Shown here: in pieces, positions 19,278 to 28,869 of the stretch
Layout: the number at the start of each line of letters is the position of its first letter
How positions within the stretch are numbered: the first letter of the stretch is position 1
From: Desulfurispora thermophila DSM 16022
GTDB lineage: Bacteria > Bacillota > Desulfotomaculia > Desulfotomaculales > Desulfurisporaceae
DNA length: 64,000 nucleotides
NCBI RefSeq assembly: GCF_000376385.1
Contig: NZ_AQWN01000002.1
Location: forward strand, 186,115 to 250,114
Reading direction: 5' to 3'
The notes under the pieces: model-generated
What the model saw: the letters and a program-made list of their open reading frames with translations, nothing else
What the model was told of the DNA's origin: nothing
Database searches by the model: none
Translations under genes and position numbers: made by a program

Positions 19278-19778
19278 ATGGAGCTGAGCAAGAAGGAACT
19301 GGAGATTCAGGTGGGCATTGCCGATTATAAAGTTGCCACCCAGCCCAAAAAATTGATTACTCTGGGATTGGGCTCCTGTGTGGGTGTCAGCCTCTACGAC
19401 CCCCAGGAAAAAATTGCCGGACTGTTGCACATAATGTTGCCGGACAGCAGGCAGTTCAGCAATGTCACCAAGCCGGCCAAATTTGCCGACCTGGGTATTC
19501 CACTTATGATTGAGGAAATGCAGAAGATAGGTGCCAAGCTGCAGAGGCTCAGGGCCAAGCTGGTGGGCGGTGCGCAGATGTTTTCCGGCCTGGATGACAA
19601 AATGACCTTGAACATCGGTCAGCGCAATACGGAGAAGGCGCGGGAAATACTGGCCAAATACGGCATTCCTGTTGTGGCTGAAGATGTGGGGGGTAACCGG
19701 GGCCGGACCATGATTGTGGATACGTTGACCGGTGATGTGACTATTCGCACTCTGGGAAATAAACTAAAGGTGATTTGA
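19278..19778 (+). CDS. cheD: Chemoreceptor glutamine deamidase CheD
   Basis: CheD deamidates Gln residues in chemoreceptors and is controlled by binding CheC. The 166-residue protein shows the active site LGSCVGVSLYD with catalytic Cys at about 34 and His at about 51 (GLLHIMLPDS), and the C-terminal DVGGNRGRTMIVDTLTG. CheC is two genes downstream, so the CheC-CheD adaptation pair is complete. Confidence 0.96.
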   Translation: MELSKKELEIQVGIADYKVATQPKKLITLGLGSCVGVSLYDPQEKIAGLLHIMLPDSRQFSNVTKPAKFADLGIPLMIEEMQKIGAKLQRLRAKLVGGAQMFSGLDDKMTLNIGQRNTEKAREILAKYGIPVVAEDVGGNRGRTMIVDTLTGDVTIRTLGNKLKVI

Positions 19779-19780
19779 GG

Positions 19781-20560
19781 ATGGATTTCAATGCTTTTCG
19801 CCAGCGGGTGCTGCAGACCTTCCGGCTGGATCTGACCAGTTATAAGGAAAATCAGCTAAAGCGCCGCCTGGATAACTTGCTGGTGCGCCGTAAGCTGGGC
19901 GGTTACCAGCAGCTGTTTGACCAGATCAGCCGCGACCGGCAGGCCTATGAGGAATTTCTGGACTACTTAACCATCAATGTTTCCGAATTCTTTCGCGATC
20001 CCCAGCGCTGGCAGGAGCTGGAGCAAAATGTTTTGCCCGATCTGCTGCGCCGGTTTGGCCAGTTAAAGATTTGGAGTGCCGCCTGTTCCATTGGTGCCGA
20101 GCCTTACTCTGTGGCCATATTGCTGGAAGAGTTGTCTCCAGGGAAAAAACATATTATCCATGCCACAGATTTGGATAAAAGCATTTTGCAACAGGCACAA
20201 AAGGGAATCTACAATGCCGATGCCGTACGCCATGTCTCGCCCGAGCGCCTGTCCAGGTATTTTCACCAGCAGGGAAATAATTATATAATCAAAGAACAGA
20301 TTAAAAGCAAAGTGCAATATGCGCAACATGATTTGCTGGCCGACAAATACGATGCGGGTTATCATTTAATTCTCTGCCGCAATGTGACCATCTATTTCAC
20401 CCGGCAGGCCCAGGACAAAATAAACCGGCAATTTTCCCGGTCGCTGCTGCCGGGTGGAGTGCTGTTCATCGGTGGCAGTGAGATGATCTTCAATTATCAG
20501 GATCTGGGTCTGGAAAAAATGACCCCGTGTTTTTACCGGAAGTCAGCCAGGAGAGGATGA
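19781..20560 (+). CDS. cheR: Chemotaxis protein methyltransferase CheR
   Basis: CheR uses S-adenosylmethionine to methylate receptor Glu residues. Family sequence includes an N-terminal helical domain (YKENQLKRRLDNLLVRRKLG), FLDYLTINVSEFFRDPQRW, the SAM-binding IWSAACSIGAEPYSVAILL, and LILCRNVTIYFTRQAQDKI. AAGGTGA sits 8-14 bases before the ATG. A TTG two codons earlier is also in frame. Length is 259 aa. Confidence 0.96.
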   Translation: MDFNAFRQRVLQTFRLDLTSYKENQLKRRLDNLLVRRKLGGYQQLFDQISRDRQAYEEFLDYLTINVSEFFRDPQRWQELEQNVLPDLLRRFGQLKIWSAACSIGAEPYSVAILLEELSPGKKHIIHATDLDKSILQQAQKGIYNADAVRHVSPERLSRYFHQQGNNYIIKEQIKSKVQYAQHDLLADKYDAGYHLILCRNVTIYFTRQAQDKINRQFSRSLLPGGVLFIGGSEMIFNYQDLGLEKMTPCFYRKSARRG

Positions 20561-20567
20561 TGGAAAA

Positions 20568-21185
20568 ATGAACGACTATCCGGAATTATCCGAAATGCAC
20601 CTGGACGCCCTGCGGGAAATCAGCAATATTGGCATGGGCAATGCGGTGACCGCGCTGGCCCAGCTGGTGAACAGACGCATTGATATGAAAGTGCCCCGGG
20701 CGCAGTTCATGCCCTTTGAGGAGACCATCGCCCTGGTGGGGGGGCTGGAAGAGGAAGTAGCCTGTGTCAGCCTGCGCATTCTGGGTGATGTGCTGGGGAC
20801 AGTATTGTTTATTTTCAACGGTGACAGCGCCCGCCAGCTGGTGGATTTGCTCATGGGTTTACCTCCCGGCACGACAGTTGAGCTGGACGAAATAGGCCAG
20901 TCCGCAGTGAAAGAAATTGGCAATTTGTTAACCGGAGCCTTTATTAACGCCCTGTCCCAGCTGACCATGCTGAATATGATCACTACCGTGCCCATGTTTG
21001 CCATGGACATGCTGGGGGCGGTAGTGGCCGATTTGATGATTGCCAGCGGCCGGGTGGAGGATAACGTGCTTGTCATCGGCACCGACCTGGTGCACGAAGA
21101 GGATACGGTGATCAACGGTCACTTTTTTCTGCTGACCGATCCCGGTGCAATTGATAAATTGTTCGCAGCTCTTGGTTTGGCGTGA
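20568..21185 (+). CDS. cheC: CheY-P phosphatase CheC
   Basis: CheC dephosphorylates CheY-P and is stimulated by CheD in Bacillus-type chemotaxis. Both conserved active-site helices are present: LREISNIGMGNAVTALAQL at about 13-31 and VKEIGNLLTGAFINALSQL at about 113-131, each with the E-(x2)-N pair. The 205-residue length matches family members. It starts a few bases after cheR. Confidence 0.94.
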   Translation: MNDYPELSEMHLDALREISNIGMGNAVTALAQLVNRRIDMKVPRAQFMPFEETIALVGGLEEEVACVSLRILGDVLGTVLFIFNGDSARQLVDLLMGLPPGTTVELDEIGQSAVKEIGNLLTGAFINALSQLTMLNMITTVPMFAMDMLGAVVADLMIASGRVEDNVLVIGTDLVHEEDTVINGHFFLLTDPGAIDKLFAALGLA

Positions 21186-21248
21186 GAAAAAATACTGCTG
21201 AGGAACTCCCGGGCAGTCACTTATAAAACTTAAGGAGGTCTTGGAGCT

Positions 21249-21617
21249 TTGGGTAAGCGGATCTTGATTGTTGATGACGCGGCATTTATGCGCATGATGA
21301 TTAAAAATATCGTTGTAAAAAATGGTTATGAAGTAGTGGGGGAAGCGGAAAACGGCAAACAAGCGGTGCAGATGTATGCCGAACTCAAGCCCGACCTGGT
21401 GACCATGGACATTACCATGCCCGAGATGGACGGTATTGAAGGAGTGAAGGCTATTCGAGCCCTGGATCCCAATGCCAATATTATCATGTGCAGTGCCATG
21501 GGGCAGCAAGCCATGGTCATGGAGGCCATTCAGGCCGGAGCCAAGGATTTTATTGTCAAACCGTTTCAACAGGACCGGCTGCTACAGGCCATTGAGCGCG
21601 TACTGGCCAGAAAATAA
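21249..21617 (+). CDS. cheY: Chemotaxis response regulator CheY
   Basis: This single receiver domain (122 aa) signals to the flagellar switch. It has the acidic pocket IVDDAAFMRM, the phosphoacceptor Asp at about 54 (VTMDITMPEMDG), SAMGQQAM with the conserved Ser, and Lys in KDFIVKPF. The TTG start is chosen by the strong AAGGAGGT upstream. Its position just before fliM and fliY matches its target. Confidence 0.96.
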   Translation: MGKRILIVDDAAFMRMMIKNIVVKNGYEVVGEAENGKQAVQMYAELKPDLVTMDITMPEMDGIEGVKAIRALDPNANIIMCSAMGQQAMVMEAIQAGAKDFIVKPFQQDRLLQAIERVLARK

Positions 21618-21656
21618 TCTGCCTGAATTGAGCCGCAGCGGGACGGAGGTGGTTTC

Positions 21657-22652
21657 TTGCAGGAAGTACTCTCACAATCGGAAATTGACCAGCTTTTGGA
21701 AGCACTCACTTCCGGCAAGCTGCAGCCAGAGGAAGCCCAGCAAGCGGTATCGGCACCGGCCAGCAAGCCTTACGACTTTCGCCGTCCGAACAAATTTTCC
21801 CGTGAGCATCTGCGCACCCTGGAAATGGTGCACCAGAATTTCGCCCGGCTTTTGTCCAGCTTTCTTTCCGGTTATTTGCGCGCGCCTGTATCCATAGAGC
21901 TGGTTTCGGTGGGGCAATTGATTTTTGACGAATTTATCCGTTCTATACCCACACCCACCGTAATGAGTGTTTTCAACCTGGCTCCCCTGGAAGGACAGGC
22001 CATTCTGGAGGCTGGAACACCCGTCATTTTGCCCATGCTGGATCTGGTATTTGGCGGGCCGGGTTCGCCGACGGATATTATGCGAGAACTCACTGATATT
22101 GAAGTCACAGTGGTGCGGCGTTTGCTTGGCCGGGTGCTGGAGCACCTGTCCCAGGCCTGGAGCGATCTGTTCCCTGTGGAGGCCAGCATTGACGCAATTG
22201 AATCCAACCCGCGCATGAGCCAGGTTCTGGCACCCAATGAGATTATCGCGCTGATCACTTTGAATGTTTCCATCAACGATGAGCAAAGGGGTCTGCTCAA
22301 CTTATGTTTGCCTTATGTGTTGCTGGAGCCGGTAATCTCTCACCTTTCGGTGCGGCAGCAGTTTTTGCGCAAATCGCGTCAACCAAAGCCCGAGGAGGTG
22401 CACTGGCTCAAGCATTGGTTGGGTTTTTCGCCTCTCGAACTGTCTGTCATCCTGGGGGAGTCGCAGATCAGCATTCGGGAGTTCTTGCAGCTGCAGGAAG
22501 GCGATGTGTTGGTGCTGGATCGCCTGATCAACCAGGATCTTGACCTGTATATAGAAGGTGAACTGAAATTTGGTGTGCAACCCGGACGGGTGCGGGACCA
22601 CCTGGCGGTGCAGGTTGTGGCCCTGAAGGAGGGAGGGGATAGAATTGAATGA
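21657..22652 (+). CDS. fliM: Flagellar motor switch protein FliM
   Basis: FliM is the C-ring subunit that binds CheY-P. The N-terminal CheY-binding peptide VLSQSEIDQLLEAL is at 4-17, the CheC-like middle domain follows (LEMVHQNFARLLSSFLSGYL), and the SpoA domain ends the 331-residue protein. The TTG start lies behind GGACGGAGG. It overlaps fliY by eight bases. Confidence 0.96.
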   Translation: MQEVLSQSEIDQLLEALTSGKLQPEEAQQAVSAPASKPYDFRRPNKFSREHLRTLEMVHQNFARLLSSFLSGYLRAPVSIELVSVGQLIFDEFIRSIPTPTVMSVFNLAPLEGQAILEAGTPVILPMLDLVFGGPGSPTDIMRELTDIEVTVVRRLLGRVLEHLSQAWSDLFPVEASIDAIESNPRMSQVLAPNEIIALITLNVSINDEQRGLLNLCLPYVLLEPVISHLSVRQQFLRKSRQPKPEEVHWLKHWLGFSPLELSVILGESQISIREFLQLQEGDVLVLDRLINQDLDLYIEGELKFGVQPGRVRDHLAVQVVALKEGGDRIE

Positions 22653-23943
22653 CAACAAGATTTTGGATCAGGCCGAAATTGATGCCCTGTTAAGAGCAGC
22701 AGCAGAGGGCCTGGCTCCGGCGGGCGAGCCGGAGCAGCCTCTCCCGGAAGGCACTCCCGGTACCGGCGACGCAAGCGCTGCAGGTATGGTTGCTGGTGAC
22801 GGCGAACCGGTTATGCTTACGCCCGATGGGGGTAATAATTATCAGAACATACTTTCACCAGAGGAAAAAGACGCCCTGGGGGAAGTGGGCAATATCTCCA
22901 TGGGTTCGGCTGCTACCACACTGTCCCAGCTTTTGAACCAGAAGGTTGTAATCACCAGCCCCCGTGTACATATATATACCCAGAGACAACTGTTTGCCAG
23001 TTTTCAGATACCCTACATCCTGATTCAGGTGGAATTTACGGAAGGACTGCAGGGCTTTAACGTGCTGGTGATCAAGATGCACGATGCCATGATCATTGCC
23101 GACCTGATGATGGGCGGCAGTGGGGCAGTGGAGATGACGGGCGAGATTGGCGAACTGGAACTGAGCGCTGCTTCCGAAGCCATGAACCAGATGATCGGCA
23201 CCGCTTCCACCTCACTGGCCAATATGTTTGGTCAGGCGATAAACATTGCGCCACCCAACAGTATAGTTTTGCGGGAAGAGGATAAAGATCAACTTGTGCT
23301 GCCAGTGGGGGATCCGGTGGTGGTGGTATCCTTCCAGATGAAAATTGGCGATCTGGTGGATACCGAGCTGATGCAGATCATGAGTCTGGAAACCGCCCGC
23401 AAACAGGCCGCTTTGCTCATGGCCTATTTGAGTGGCGGACCGGTAGTGACAGGTGATGCACCTGCTCAGGCCGTGGCTGACAATGTCAAGCAGCAACTGG
23501 GCGGGGAAATTTACGGAGACGGCCTGCAGTTGCCACCCGAGCAAAACGTGGATACGGCGAAAGAGCAGGCCGCCCCGGCGCGTGATCCGGCCACCGGCCT
23601 GGGGCCGGTGGCCGCCCAAACACCTCCGGCCCGGCCTGCGGCCGGTTACGCAGCGTCCGGTCTGCTCACTCCCGAGGAGCAGCGCAAGCTGGAACTTTTG
23701 CTGGATGTGCCGCTCAAGGTTAGTGTAGTGCTGGGGCGTACCAGGCGGCCCATTCGCGAAGTGCTCAACCTGACCCCGGGAGCGATTGTGGAGCTCAATT
23801 CTCTGGTGGATGAACCGGTGGAAGTGCTGGTCAACGGCACGCTGGTGGCGCGGGGCGAGGTCGTAGTAGTAAATGAAAACTTCGGCGTGCGGCTGACCAC
23901 CATCATCAGTCCGGAGGAAAGATTGCGCCAGCTAACAGGTTAA
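22645..23943 (+). CDS. fliY: Flagellar motor switch phosphatase FliY (CheC-FliN fusion)
   Basis: FliY is both a switch component and a CheY-P phosphatase in Firmicutes. The 432-residue protein has a FliM-like CheY-binding peptide (ILDQAEIDALLRAA) and a CheC-like phosphatase domain with EVGNISMGSAATTLSQLL at about 81-98. A Pro/Ala-rich linker precedes a C-terminal FliN/SpoA domain (LLDVPLKVSVVLGRTRRPI). It ends the flagellar operon; the next gene converges on it eight bases away with no clear terminator between. Confidence 0.95.
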   Translation: MNDNKILDQAEIDALLRAAAEGLAPAGEPEQPLPEGTPGTGDASAAGMVAGDGEPVMLTPDGGNNYQNILSPEEKDALGEVGNISMGSAATTLSQLLNQKVVITSPRVHIYTQRQLFASFQIPYILIQVEFTEGLQGFNVLVIKMHDAMIIADLMMGGSGAVEMTGEIGELELSAASEAMNQMIGTASTSLANMFGQAINIAPPNSIVLREEDKDQLVLPVGDPVVVVSFQMKIGDLVDTELMQIMSLETARKQAALLMAYLSGGPVVTGDAPAQAVADNVKQQLGGEIYGDGLQLPPEQNVDTAKEQAAPARDPATGLGPVAAQTPPARPAAGYAASGLLTPEEQRKLELLLDVPLKVSVVLGRTRRPIREVLNLTPGAIVELNSLVDEPVEVLVNGTLVARGEVVVVNENFGVRLTTIISPEERLRQLTG

Positions 23944-23950
23944 TGCGCGA

Positions 23951-25291
23951 CTACAGTTTGTTGATGACCAGGCCGGTGGGCATTTTGGGGTAGAAATAAG
24001 TGGACTTTTGGGGCATTTTATCACCGGCCGCCGCTACGGCCATCACCTCGCCCACCAGTGTGGGATTTAAGAAAAAGACCATCTGGTATGTTCCATTGTC
24101 CACCAGCTGCAGGGCTTCTTCTTCCTGCCTGGTGTAAGTGAGGAAATTCTCGCCTTCCCGCTGCTGCCTGCCGATGCCCAGCCTCTTTTCCAGCACCAGG
24201 CTGTGCAGTATGGCCACGTCCAACTGCTTCCAGGCCGGGCAATGTCCGGGCGGTAAGAGTCCTTCCAGGTCTACGTCGTCTTTTAACTGCAATTTGAACA
24301 ACCGGTCCCGGCCTGCGTACAGGCCGAAAATGTGCGGGTGCCGGCTCTCGCTGCTGCGGGCCAGCACTGCGTTCATCTGCTGCAAGAAGGCCGGCAGGCC
24401 ACCCGGATATTGCGAGACGGCATATTCTTCCACCGCAAAATGCTCCCTGATGGCGTTCAAAAACAGCTCCAGATCAAAGTTTTCCACATTACGCACCAGG
24501 CGGTGGGTGGGCAGGACGACCAAACCGGGATCGTGCATGTTGACCAGTGTCATCATCACAAAATCGTAAGGCGCTAACTGGTCGGGCGAGACGTTTTCCT
24601 CCTGCCGGCGCAAGTGGGCGTAATGCAGGGCGGTTTCATAACGGTGATGTCCGTCGGCAATGTAAACTTTCAGCGGGGCGAAGATAGCGGCAATCTCATG
24701 CAATATACCGGGGTCACTCACCGCCCAGAGCTGGTGGCGCTGTTCCTGCTCATCGATAAAGTCCAGGCAGGGCTCCAGCCCGGTAATCCTGGCCTCCGCC
24801 AGCTGTTCCAGGCGGCAGGCGGCGTCGTCATAGAGCGCGAAGATGGGGCTGAAATTGGCCCGGCAGGCTTGCATCAGGGCCAGCCGGTCGGCTTTGTGTT
24901 TGGGCAGGGTTTCCTCGTGGGGCAGGACAATGCCTTTTTCATATGGCTCCAGTTTTACGGCGCAGACAATCCCTTTTCTCACTCTGGTTTCCTGACCCAG
25001 GGGATAGTGCTGGTGGTAGATGTACACGGCCGGTGCGTCGGGTTGCAGCACGCCCTGTCTCTGCCAGGCGGCAAAATCTGCTGCTGCGCGCGTATAGCGG
25101 TTGTTTTGCGGGCTATCCTCACTGTATTGCTTGCCATATTCCAGGCGGATGATGTTATAGGGGTGGCGCCGGTAAAAAGCTTCCTGGGCCGCCGCATCAA
25201 TCACATCGTAGGGTGGGGTAATTACGTCGGCCATGTTACGAACATGCTGGGGATGGTAACGCAGGCCGTATAAAGGCTGGACAGTGGCCAT
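23951..25291 (-). CDS. DUF1015 family protein
   Basis: The 446-residue protein belongs to the DUF1015 family of unknown function, common in anaerobes. Recognisable sequence includes NMADVITPPYDVIDAAAQEA near the start, GIVLPHEETLPKHKADRL, and the His-rich YIADGHHRYETALHYAHLRR. The ATG at 25291 is favoured by AAAGGAGAT upstream; a TTG nine bases earlier is too close to that site. It is transcribed against the flagellar operon, behind the MazG-type gene. Confidence 0.88.
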   Translation of the reverse strand: MATVQPLYGLRYHPQHVRNMADVITPPYDVIDAAAQEAFYRRHPYNIIRLEYGKQYSEDSPQNNRYTRAAADFAAWQRQGVLQPDAPAVYIYHQHYPLGQETRVRKGIVCAVKLEPYEKGIVLPHEETLPKHKADRLALMQACRANFSPIFALYDDAACRLEQLAEARITGLEPCLDFIDEQEQRHQLWAVSDPGILHEIAAIFAPLKVYIADGHHRYETALHYAHLRRQEENVSPDQLAPYDFVMMTLVNMHDPGLVVLPTHRLVRNVENFDLELFLNAIREHFAVEEYAVSQYPGGLPAFLQQMNAVLARSSESRHPHIFGLYAGRDRLFKLQLKDDVDLEGLLPPGHCPAWKQLDVAILHSLVLEKRLGIGRQQREGENFLTYTRQEEEALQLVDNGTYQMVFFLNPTLVGEVMAVAAAGDKMPQKSTYFYPKMPTGLVINKL

Positions 25292-25316
25292 AACTGGCAA
25301 ATCTCCTTTCTCTTTT

Positions 25317-25637
25317 CTATTCTTTTATTCTGGTCCAGCGGCTGGAATCCCGCTGATAATACTTGTCCATAACCCGGCGGAATGCCTCTTCCAGGTCAAT
25401 ATTTAATGAGTTGGCATAGCAGGCCAGGATAAACAAAATGTCCCCCAGTTCCATGGCAATATCGCCCGGTGGTTCACCGGGCTTTTTGGGTTTCTGGCCG
25501 TAGTGGTGGTTGATTTCCCGCGCCAGTTCACCCACTTCTTCTGTCAGGCGGGCCAGCATGGCCAGGGGATGCCAGTATCCTTCAGCAAATTGGCTGATCC
25601 AGCGGTCGACAATCTGTTGCACTTCTTTCAATTGCAT
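25317..25637 (-). CDS. MazG-type nucleotide pyrophosphohydrolase
   Basis: MazG-family enzymes hydrolyse nucleoside triphosphates or related nucleotides to monophosphate and pyrophosphate. The 106-residue single-domain protein has the metal-binding motifs ARLTEEVGELAREINHH and AMELGDILFILACYANSL, giving the ExxE-(12-28)-ExxD pattern. It is the short YpjD-like type. It is upstream of, and probably co-transcribed with, the DUF1015 gene; the substrate is unknown. Confidence 0.9.
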   Translation of the reverse strand: MQLKEVQQIVDRWISQFAEGYWHPLAMLARLTEEVGELAREINHHYGQKPKKPGEPPGDIAMELGDILFILACYANSLNIDLEEAFRRVMDKYYQRDSSRWTRIKE

Positions 25638-25815
25638 GGTGCAATCTCTCCACTTTACAAAATCTTACCGGAAATTAAAAACAAAGTTATTTTAGCATAA
25701 TCAGCGTCCGGCTGCTACTGTCCTTTCTATTATCTCAGGGACAGAGAGGTTATAATTTACCCCTCCGGCCAGTATATATGCTCTAAAAGGCAAAATGCGA
25801 GCCGGGGGTGGCATT

Positions 25816-26550
25816 ATGCTGCGGTGGGGAGGCAGGAGTTACTACAGCGGATTTCGCCGGCCGGGGTTATTTTTATGGTTTGGGGTTGGAGTCCTGGTTC
25901 TCTTAATGCTGCTAATAATAAAATTTTTGGGGGGATGGTATGCCTCTCCCCCCCTTACACCGGACACTCTGTTGAACACCGCCATTCAAAATACATTGAA
26001 CGCTACCAGCTACAAGTTTGATTTGTACATCCGCCAGGAGAACGGCGACGTGCTGGTAGCCCTGAGCGGAGAACGGGCCGAGCCCGGCCGGGCTCATATC
26101 AAGGGAGCCATGCAAAAATCCAGCCTGGAGTTCATTCAGGTGGGCGAAGCGCTATATTTAAAGGATCCCTGGTCGGAACAATGGATAGCCCTGCAGGCAC
26201 CAAGTGCAGCCAACAATTCGGAACTGCTGAGTGTCCAGTTCAATCCGCTCACTCTGCTTAAATTCAGGGAGATCGGTCAGGTAAAAATGAGCGGGCAGGA
26301 AAAAGTGGCCGGACGGTCCTGCTATGTGCTGACATTTCGACCGGCATTGCAACTGGCCTGGCCGCAGCAGGGCGTGAATACCCTGGAGTACAAAGTGTTT
26401 GTTGATCAGGAGCAGCATTACGTCAGTAAATTTTCTGCTCAGGCCTATCTTCCCCCCGATAACAAGAGGGGCCTAACGTTGGATGTTAGTATTCGCGATC
26501 TGGGGGTACCTGTACAAATCAGTGTGCCGGATAAAGCGCCCGCCGGTTAA
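25816..26550 (+). CDS. Membrane-anchored extracellular protein, LolA/LppX-like fold suspected
   Basis: The product (about 244 aa) has an N-terminal basic stretch and one membrane helix (FLWFGVGVLVLLMLLIIKF) without a lipobox Cys, then an extracellular domain rich in beta-strand pattern (SYKFDLYIRQENGDVLVALS). The spacing of GEALYLKDPW and YKVFVDQEQHYVSKFSAQ resembles Firmicute LolA/LppX-like or DUF6612-type proteins, but I do not recognise a specific family. GGGGGTGG sets the ATG at 25816 rather than the in-frame ATG at 25795. The last codons form half of a hairpin shared with the terminator. Confidence 0.7.
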   Translation: MLRWGGRSYYSGFRRPGLFLWFGVGVLVLLMLLIIKFLGGWYASPPLTPDTLLNTAIQNTLNATSYKFDLYIRQENGDVLVALSGERAEPGRAHIKGAMQKSSLEFIQVGEALYLKDPWSEQWIALQAPSAANNSELLSVQFNPLTLLKFREIGQVKMSGQEKVAGRSCYVLTFRPALQLAWPQQGVNTLEYKVFVDQEQHYVSKFSAQAYLPPDNKRGLTLDVSIRDLGVPVQISVPDKAPAG

Positions 26551-26567
26551 CCGGGCGCTTGGCCTTT
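26533..26567 (+). terminator. Rho-independent terminator at the 3' end of the membrane-anchored gene
   Basis: Arms AAGCGCCCG (26534-26542) and CGGGCGCTT (26552-26560) pair perfectly, followed by a short TTTT run. It overlaps the stop codon of the gene. The U-tract is weak. It separates this gene from the strong hpt promoter. Confidence 0.65.
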
Positions 26568-26570
26568 TCA

Positions 26571-26600
26571 TTGACATACTTTGGCGCTGCTTGATATAAT
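26571..26600 (+). promoter_or_regulatory. Sigma-A promoter of hpt-guaA
   Basis: Consensus -35 TTGACA (26571-26576) and consensus -10 TATAAT (26595-26600) are separated by 18 bases. Transcription should start near 26607, only about five bases before an in-frame TTG at 26612, which argues that hpt starts at the later GTG (26645). Confidence 0.88.
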
Positions 26601-26644
26601 GAACCAGTATTTTGGCGAAACTTGTTGCCGTGGGAGGGTTTTTT

Positions 26645-27184
26645 GTGCACCCCGATGCCAGGGAAGTCTTAATTACCGAACAACAAATTGCCAACCGGGT
26701 GGCCGAGCTGGGGCGGCAAATCAGTCGGGACTACGCAGGTCGCGAGATCCTGGTGGTTGGTATCCTGAAAGGTGCCGTGCTTTTTTTAGCCGACCTGGTG
26801 CGGCACATAGATGTGCCCGTCCGGCTGGATTTCATGGCTGTTTCCAGCTATGGAGCCACAACCGACTCCTCCGGAGTGGTGCAAATAATTAAAGACCTGG
26901 AACAAAGCATTGAGGGCCGCCATGTACTCATAGTTGAAGATATTGTGGATACCGGTCTGACTTTAAAATATTTGCAGGACAACCTGGCTACCCGCCGGCC
27001 GGCCAGCCTGCGCATTTGCACGCTCCTGGACAAGCCGGGGCGGCGTAAAGTGCCGGTGCAGGTGGATTACAATGGATTTGTCATTCCCGATGAGTTCGTG
27101 GTGGGTTACGGTTTGGACTATGCCGAGCGCTACCGCAATTTGCGGGACATTCTGGTCTTAAAACCCGAGGTATATCAGAAATAA
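26645..27184 (+). CDS. hpt: Hypoxanthine phosphoribosyltransferase
   Basis: Hpt salvages hypoxanthine and guanine with PRPP to IMP and GMP. The 179-residue protein has the PRPP-binding loop [17 protein letters not shown] at about 94-110, [16 protein letters not shown], and [19 protein letters not shown] at 26645 follows GGGAGGG at proper spacing, and the leader length from the promoter supports it over the TTG at 26612. It is 31 bases upstream of guaA, so both purine salvage and GMP synthesis come from one promoter. Confidence 0.94.
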   Translation: MHPDAREVLITEQQIANRVAELGRQISRDYAGREILVVGILKGAVLFLADLVRHIDVPVRLDFMAVSSYGATTDSSGVVQIIKDLEQSIEGRHVLIVEDIVDTGLTLKYLQDNLATRRPASLRICTLLDKPGRRKVPVQVDYNGFVIPDEFVVGYGLDYAERYRNLRDILVLKPEVYQK

Positions 27185-27215
27185 ACGCTTCTTAGATACT
27201 GGAGGTCTGAGCGCC

Positions 27216-28760
27216 ATGGTGCCTGGCGAACAGGAAATGGTCATTGTGCTTGATTTTGGTGGTCAATACAGTCAATTAATTGCCCGCCGGGTGCGGGAAT
27301 TGAACGTCTTTTGCGAAATGCTACCCTACAATACGCCGCTATCCGAACTGGTCCAAAAAAGACCGCGGGGTATTATTTTTTCCGGCGGGCCGGCCAGTGT
27401 CTACCAGGAGGGTGCACCCTGGTGCGACCCGCAGATCTACAACCTGGGCATTCCCATTCTGGGGATATGCTATGGCATGCAGCTGATGGCCCGCCAGCTG
27501 GGCGGTGTGGTGCGGCCGGCCGAGCAGCGGGAGTACGGCAAGATCATGCTGGAAAAAACAGCGCCAGGTGATGCATTGCTGGGTTGCCTGGGCGATTGGG
27601 AGCAGTGCTGGATGAGCCATGGCGACCTGGTGGAGCAGGCGCCGCCCGGCTTTACAGTCACCGCCCGCACGGAAAAGACACCGGTGGCGGCCATGGCCGA
27701 CCCGACCCGCCGCCTGTACGCCGTTCAGTTTCACCCGGAAGTGGTGCACACGCCGCGCGGCATGGATGTGTTGCGGGCATTTTTATACGATGTCTGTGGC
27801 TGCAGCGGTAGCTGGAATATGGGCTCTTTCATCGATACGGCTGTGGCCGAGATTCGCGCCCAGGTGGGAGACAAGCCCGTGCTGTGCGCTTTGAGCGGTG
27901 GGGTGGACTCCTCGGTAGCCGCCGTGCTGGTGCACCGGGCGGTGGGAGAGCGGCTGACCTGTGTTTTTGTAGATCATGGTCTGTTGCGCCTGGGCGAGGC
28001 CCAGCAGGTGGTCAGCACCTTCCGGGAGAAATTCAAGATCAACCTGATCCATGTGGATGCTTCAGAAAGGTTTTTAAGCAAGCTGGCCGGTGTTACCGAC
28101 CCGGAGCTGAAACGGAAAATAATTGGCCGCGAGTTTATTCGTGTTTTTGAGGAGACCGCGCGCAGTCTGGGTAAAATAGATTTTCTGGTGCAGGGTACGC
28201 TTTATCCCGATGTGGTGGAAAGCGGTACGGCCACGGCGGCCGTGATCAAGTCGCACCACAACGTGGGCGGTTTGCCTCCGGATATGCAGTTTATCTTGGT
28301 GGAGCCGTTGCGCTGGCTGTTCAAGGATGAAGTGCGGGTGCTGGGCAGCCACCTGGGTCTGCCCGACGAGATCGTCTGGCGGCAACCCTTCCCCGGCCCC
28401 GGTCTGGCCGTACGCATCATCGGTGAGGTGACGCCCGAACGGCTGGAAATCCTGCGCCGGGCCGACGCCATTGTCACCGGCGAGATAGCCAGGGCCGGTT
28501 TGGGAAGGGAAATCTGGCAGTACTTTGCCGTGCTCACCGGCATGCGCAGTGTGGGCGTGATGGGCGATGAGCGCACCTATGCTTATACCGTGGCCGTGCG
28601 GGCCGTGCTCAGCCATGACGGCATGACCGCGGACTGGGCCCGCCTGCCCCACGAGGTGCTGGAGCGCATTTCCAATCGTATTGTCAGTGAAGTTCAGGGT
28701 GTCAACCGCGTGGTTTACGATATTACCTCCAAACCGCCGGCCACCATTGAGTGGGAGTAG
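27216..28760 (+). CDS. guaA: GMP synthase (glutamine-hydrolysing)
   Basis: GuaA converts XMP to GMP with ATP and glutamine. The 514-residue protein has a class I amidotransferase domain with Cys85 (ICYGMQ) and His173/Glu175 (QFHPEVVH). The ATP pyrophosphatase P-loop ALSGGVDSS lies at about 225-233, and the dimerisation domain ends in [12 protein letters not shown]. The last 18 bases before the final stop base recur at 32712-32729, where they would again encode the end of GuaA; the gene itself is intact. Confidence 0.97.
   Translation: MVPGEQEMVIVLDFGGQYSQLIARRVRELNVFCEMLPYNTPLSELVQKRPRGIIFSGGPASVYQEGAPWCDPQIYNLGIPILGICYGMQLMARQLGGVVRPAEQREYGKIMLEKTAPGDALLGCLGDWEQCWMSHGDLVEQAPPGFTVTARTEKTPVAAMADPTRRLYAVQFHPEVVHTPRGMDVLRAFLYDVCGCSGSWNMGSFIDTAVAEIRAQVGDKPVLCALSGGVDSSVAAVLVHRAVGERLTCVFVDHGLLRLGEAQQVVSTFREKFKINLIHVDASERFLSKLAGVTDPELKRKIIGREFIRVFEETARSLGKIDFLVQGTLYPDVVESGTATAAVIKSHHNVGGLPPDMQFILVEPLRWLFKDEVRVLGSHLGLPDEIVWRQPFPGPGLAVRIIGEVTPERLEILRRADAIVTGEIARAGLGREIWQYFAVLTGMRSVGVMGDERTYAYTVAVRAVLSHDGMTADWARLPHEVLERISNRIVSEVQGVNRVVYDITSKPPATIEWE
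28742..28759 (+). repeat. Direct repeat, left copy (guaA 3' end; attL-like)
   Basis: The 18-base sequence CACCATTGAGTGGGAGTA encodes the end of GuaA and is repeated exactly at 32712-32729. Bases on either side differ. The two copies bracket an AT-rich segment, the pattern left by site-specific integration into a gene 3' end. Confidence 0.8.
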
Positions 28761-28819
28761 GACGGAAGTGGTGTAGTGCTTTGATTTGCAAGTATTAGAT
28801 GGAGTTTTGAACTGAGCAG

Positions 28820-28869
28820 TGGAGTATATGATTTCTAAGTGCTTTTAGAAAATCATGTGCTCCATTTTT
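28820..28869 (+). terminator. Long stem-loop terminator after guaA
   Basis: TGGAGTATATGATTTCTAA and TTAGAAAATCATGTGCTCCA form a long, slightly imperfect stem around a short loop, followed by TTTTT. It lies inside the island end, so it now terminates hpt-guaA although its composition is that of the island. Confidence 0.7.
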
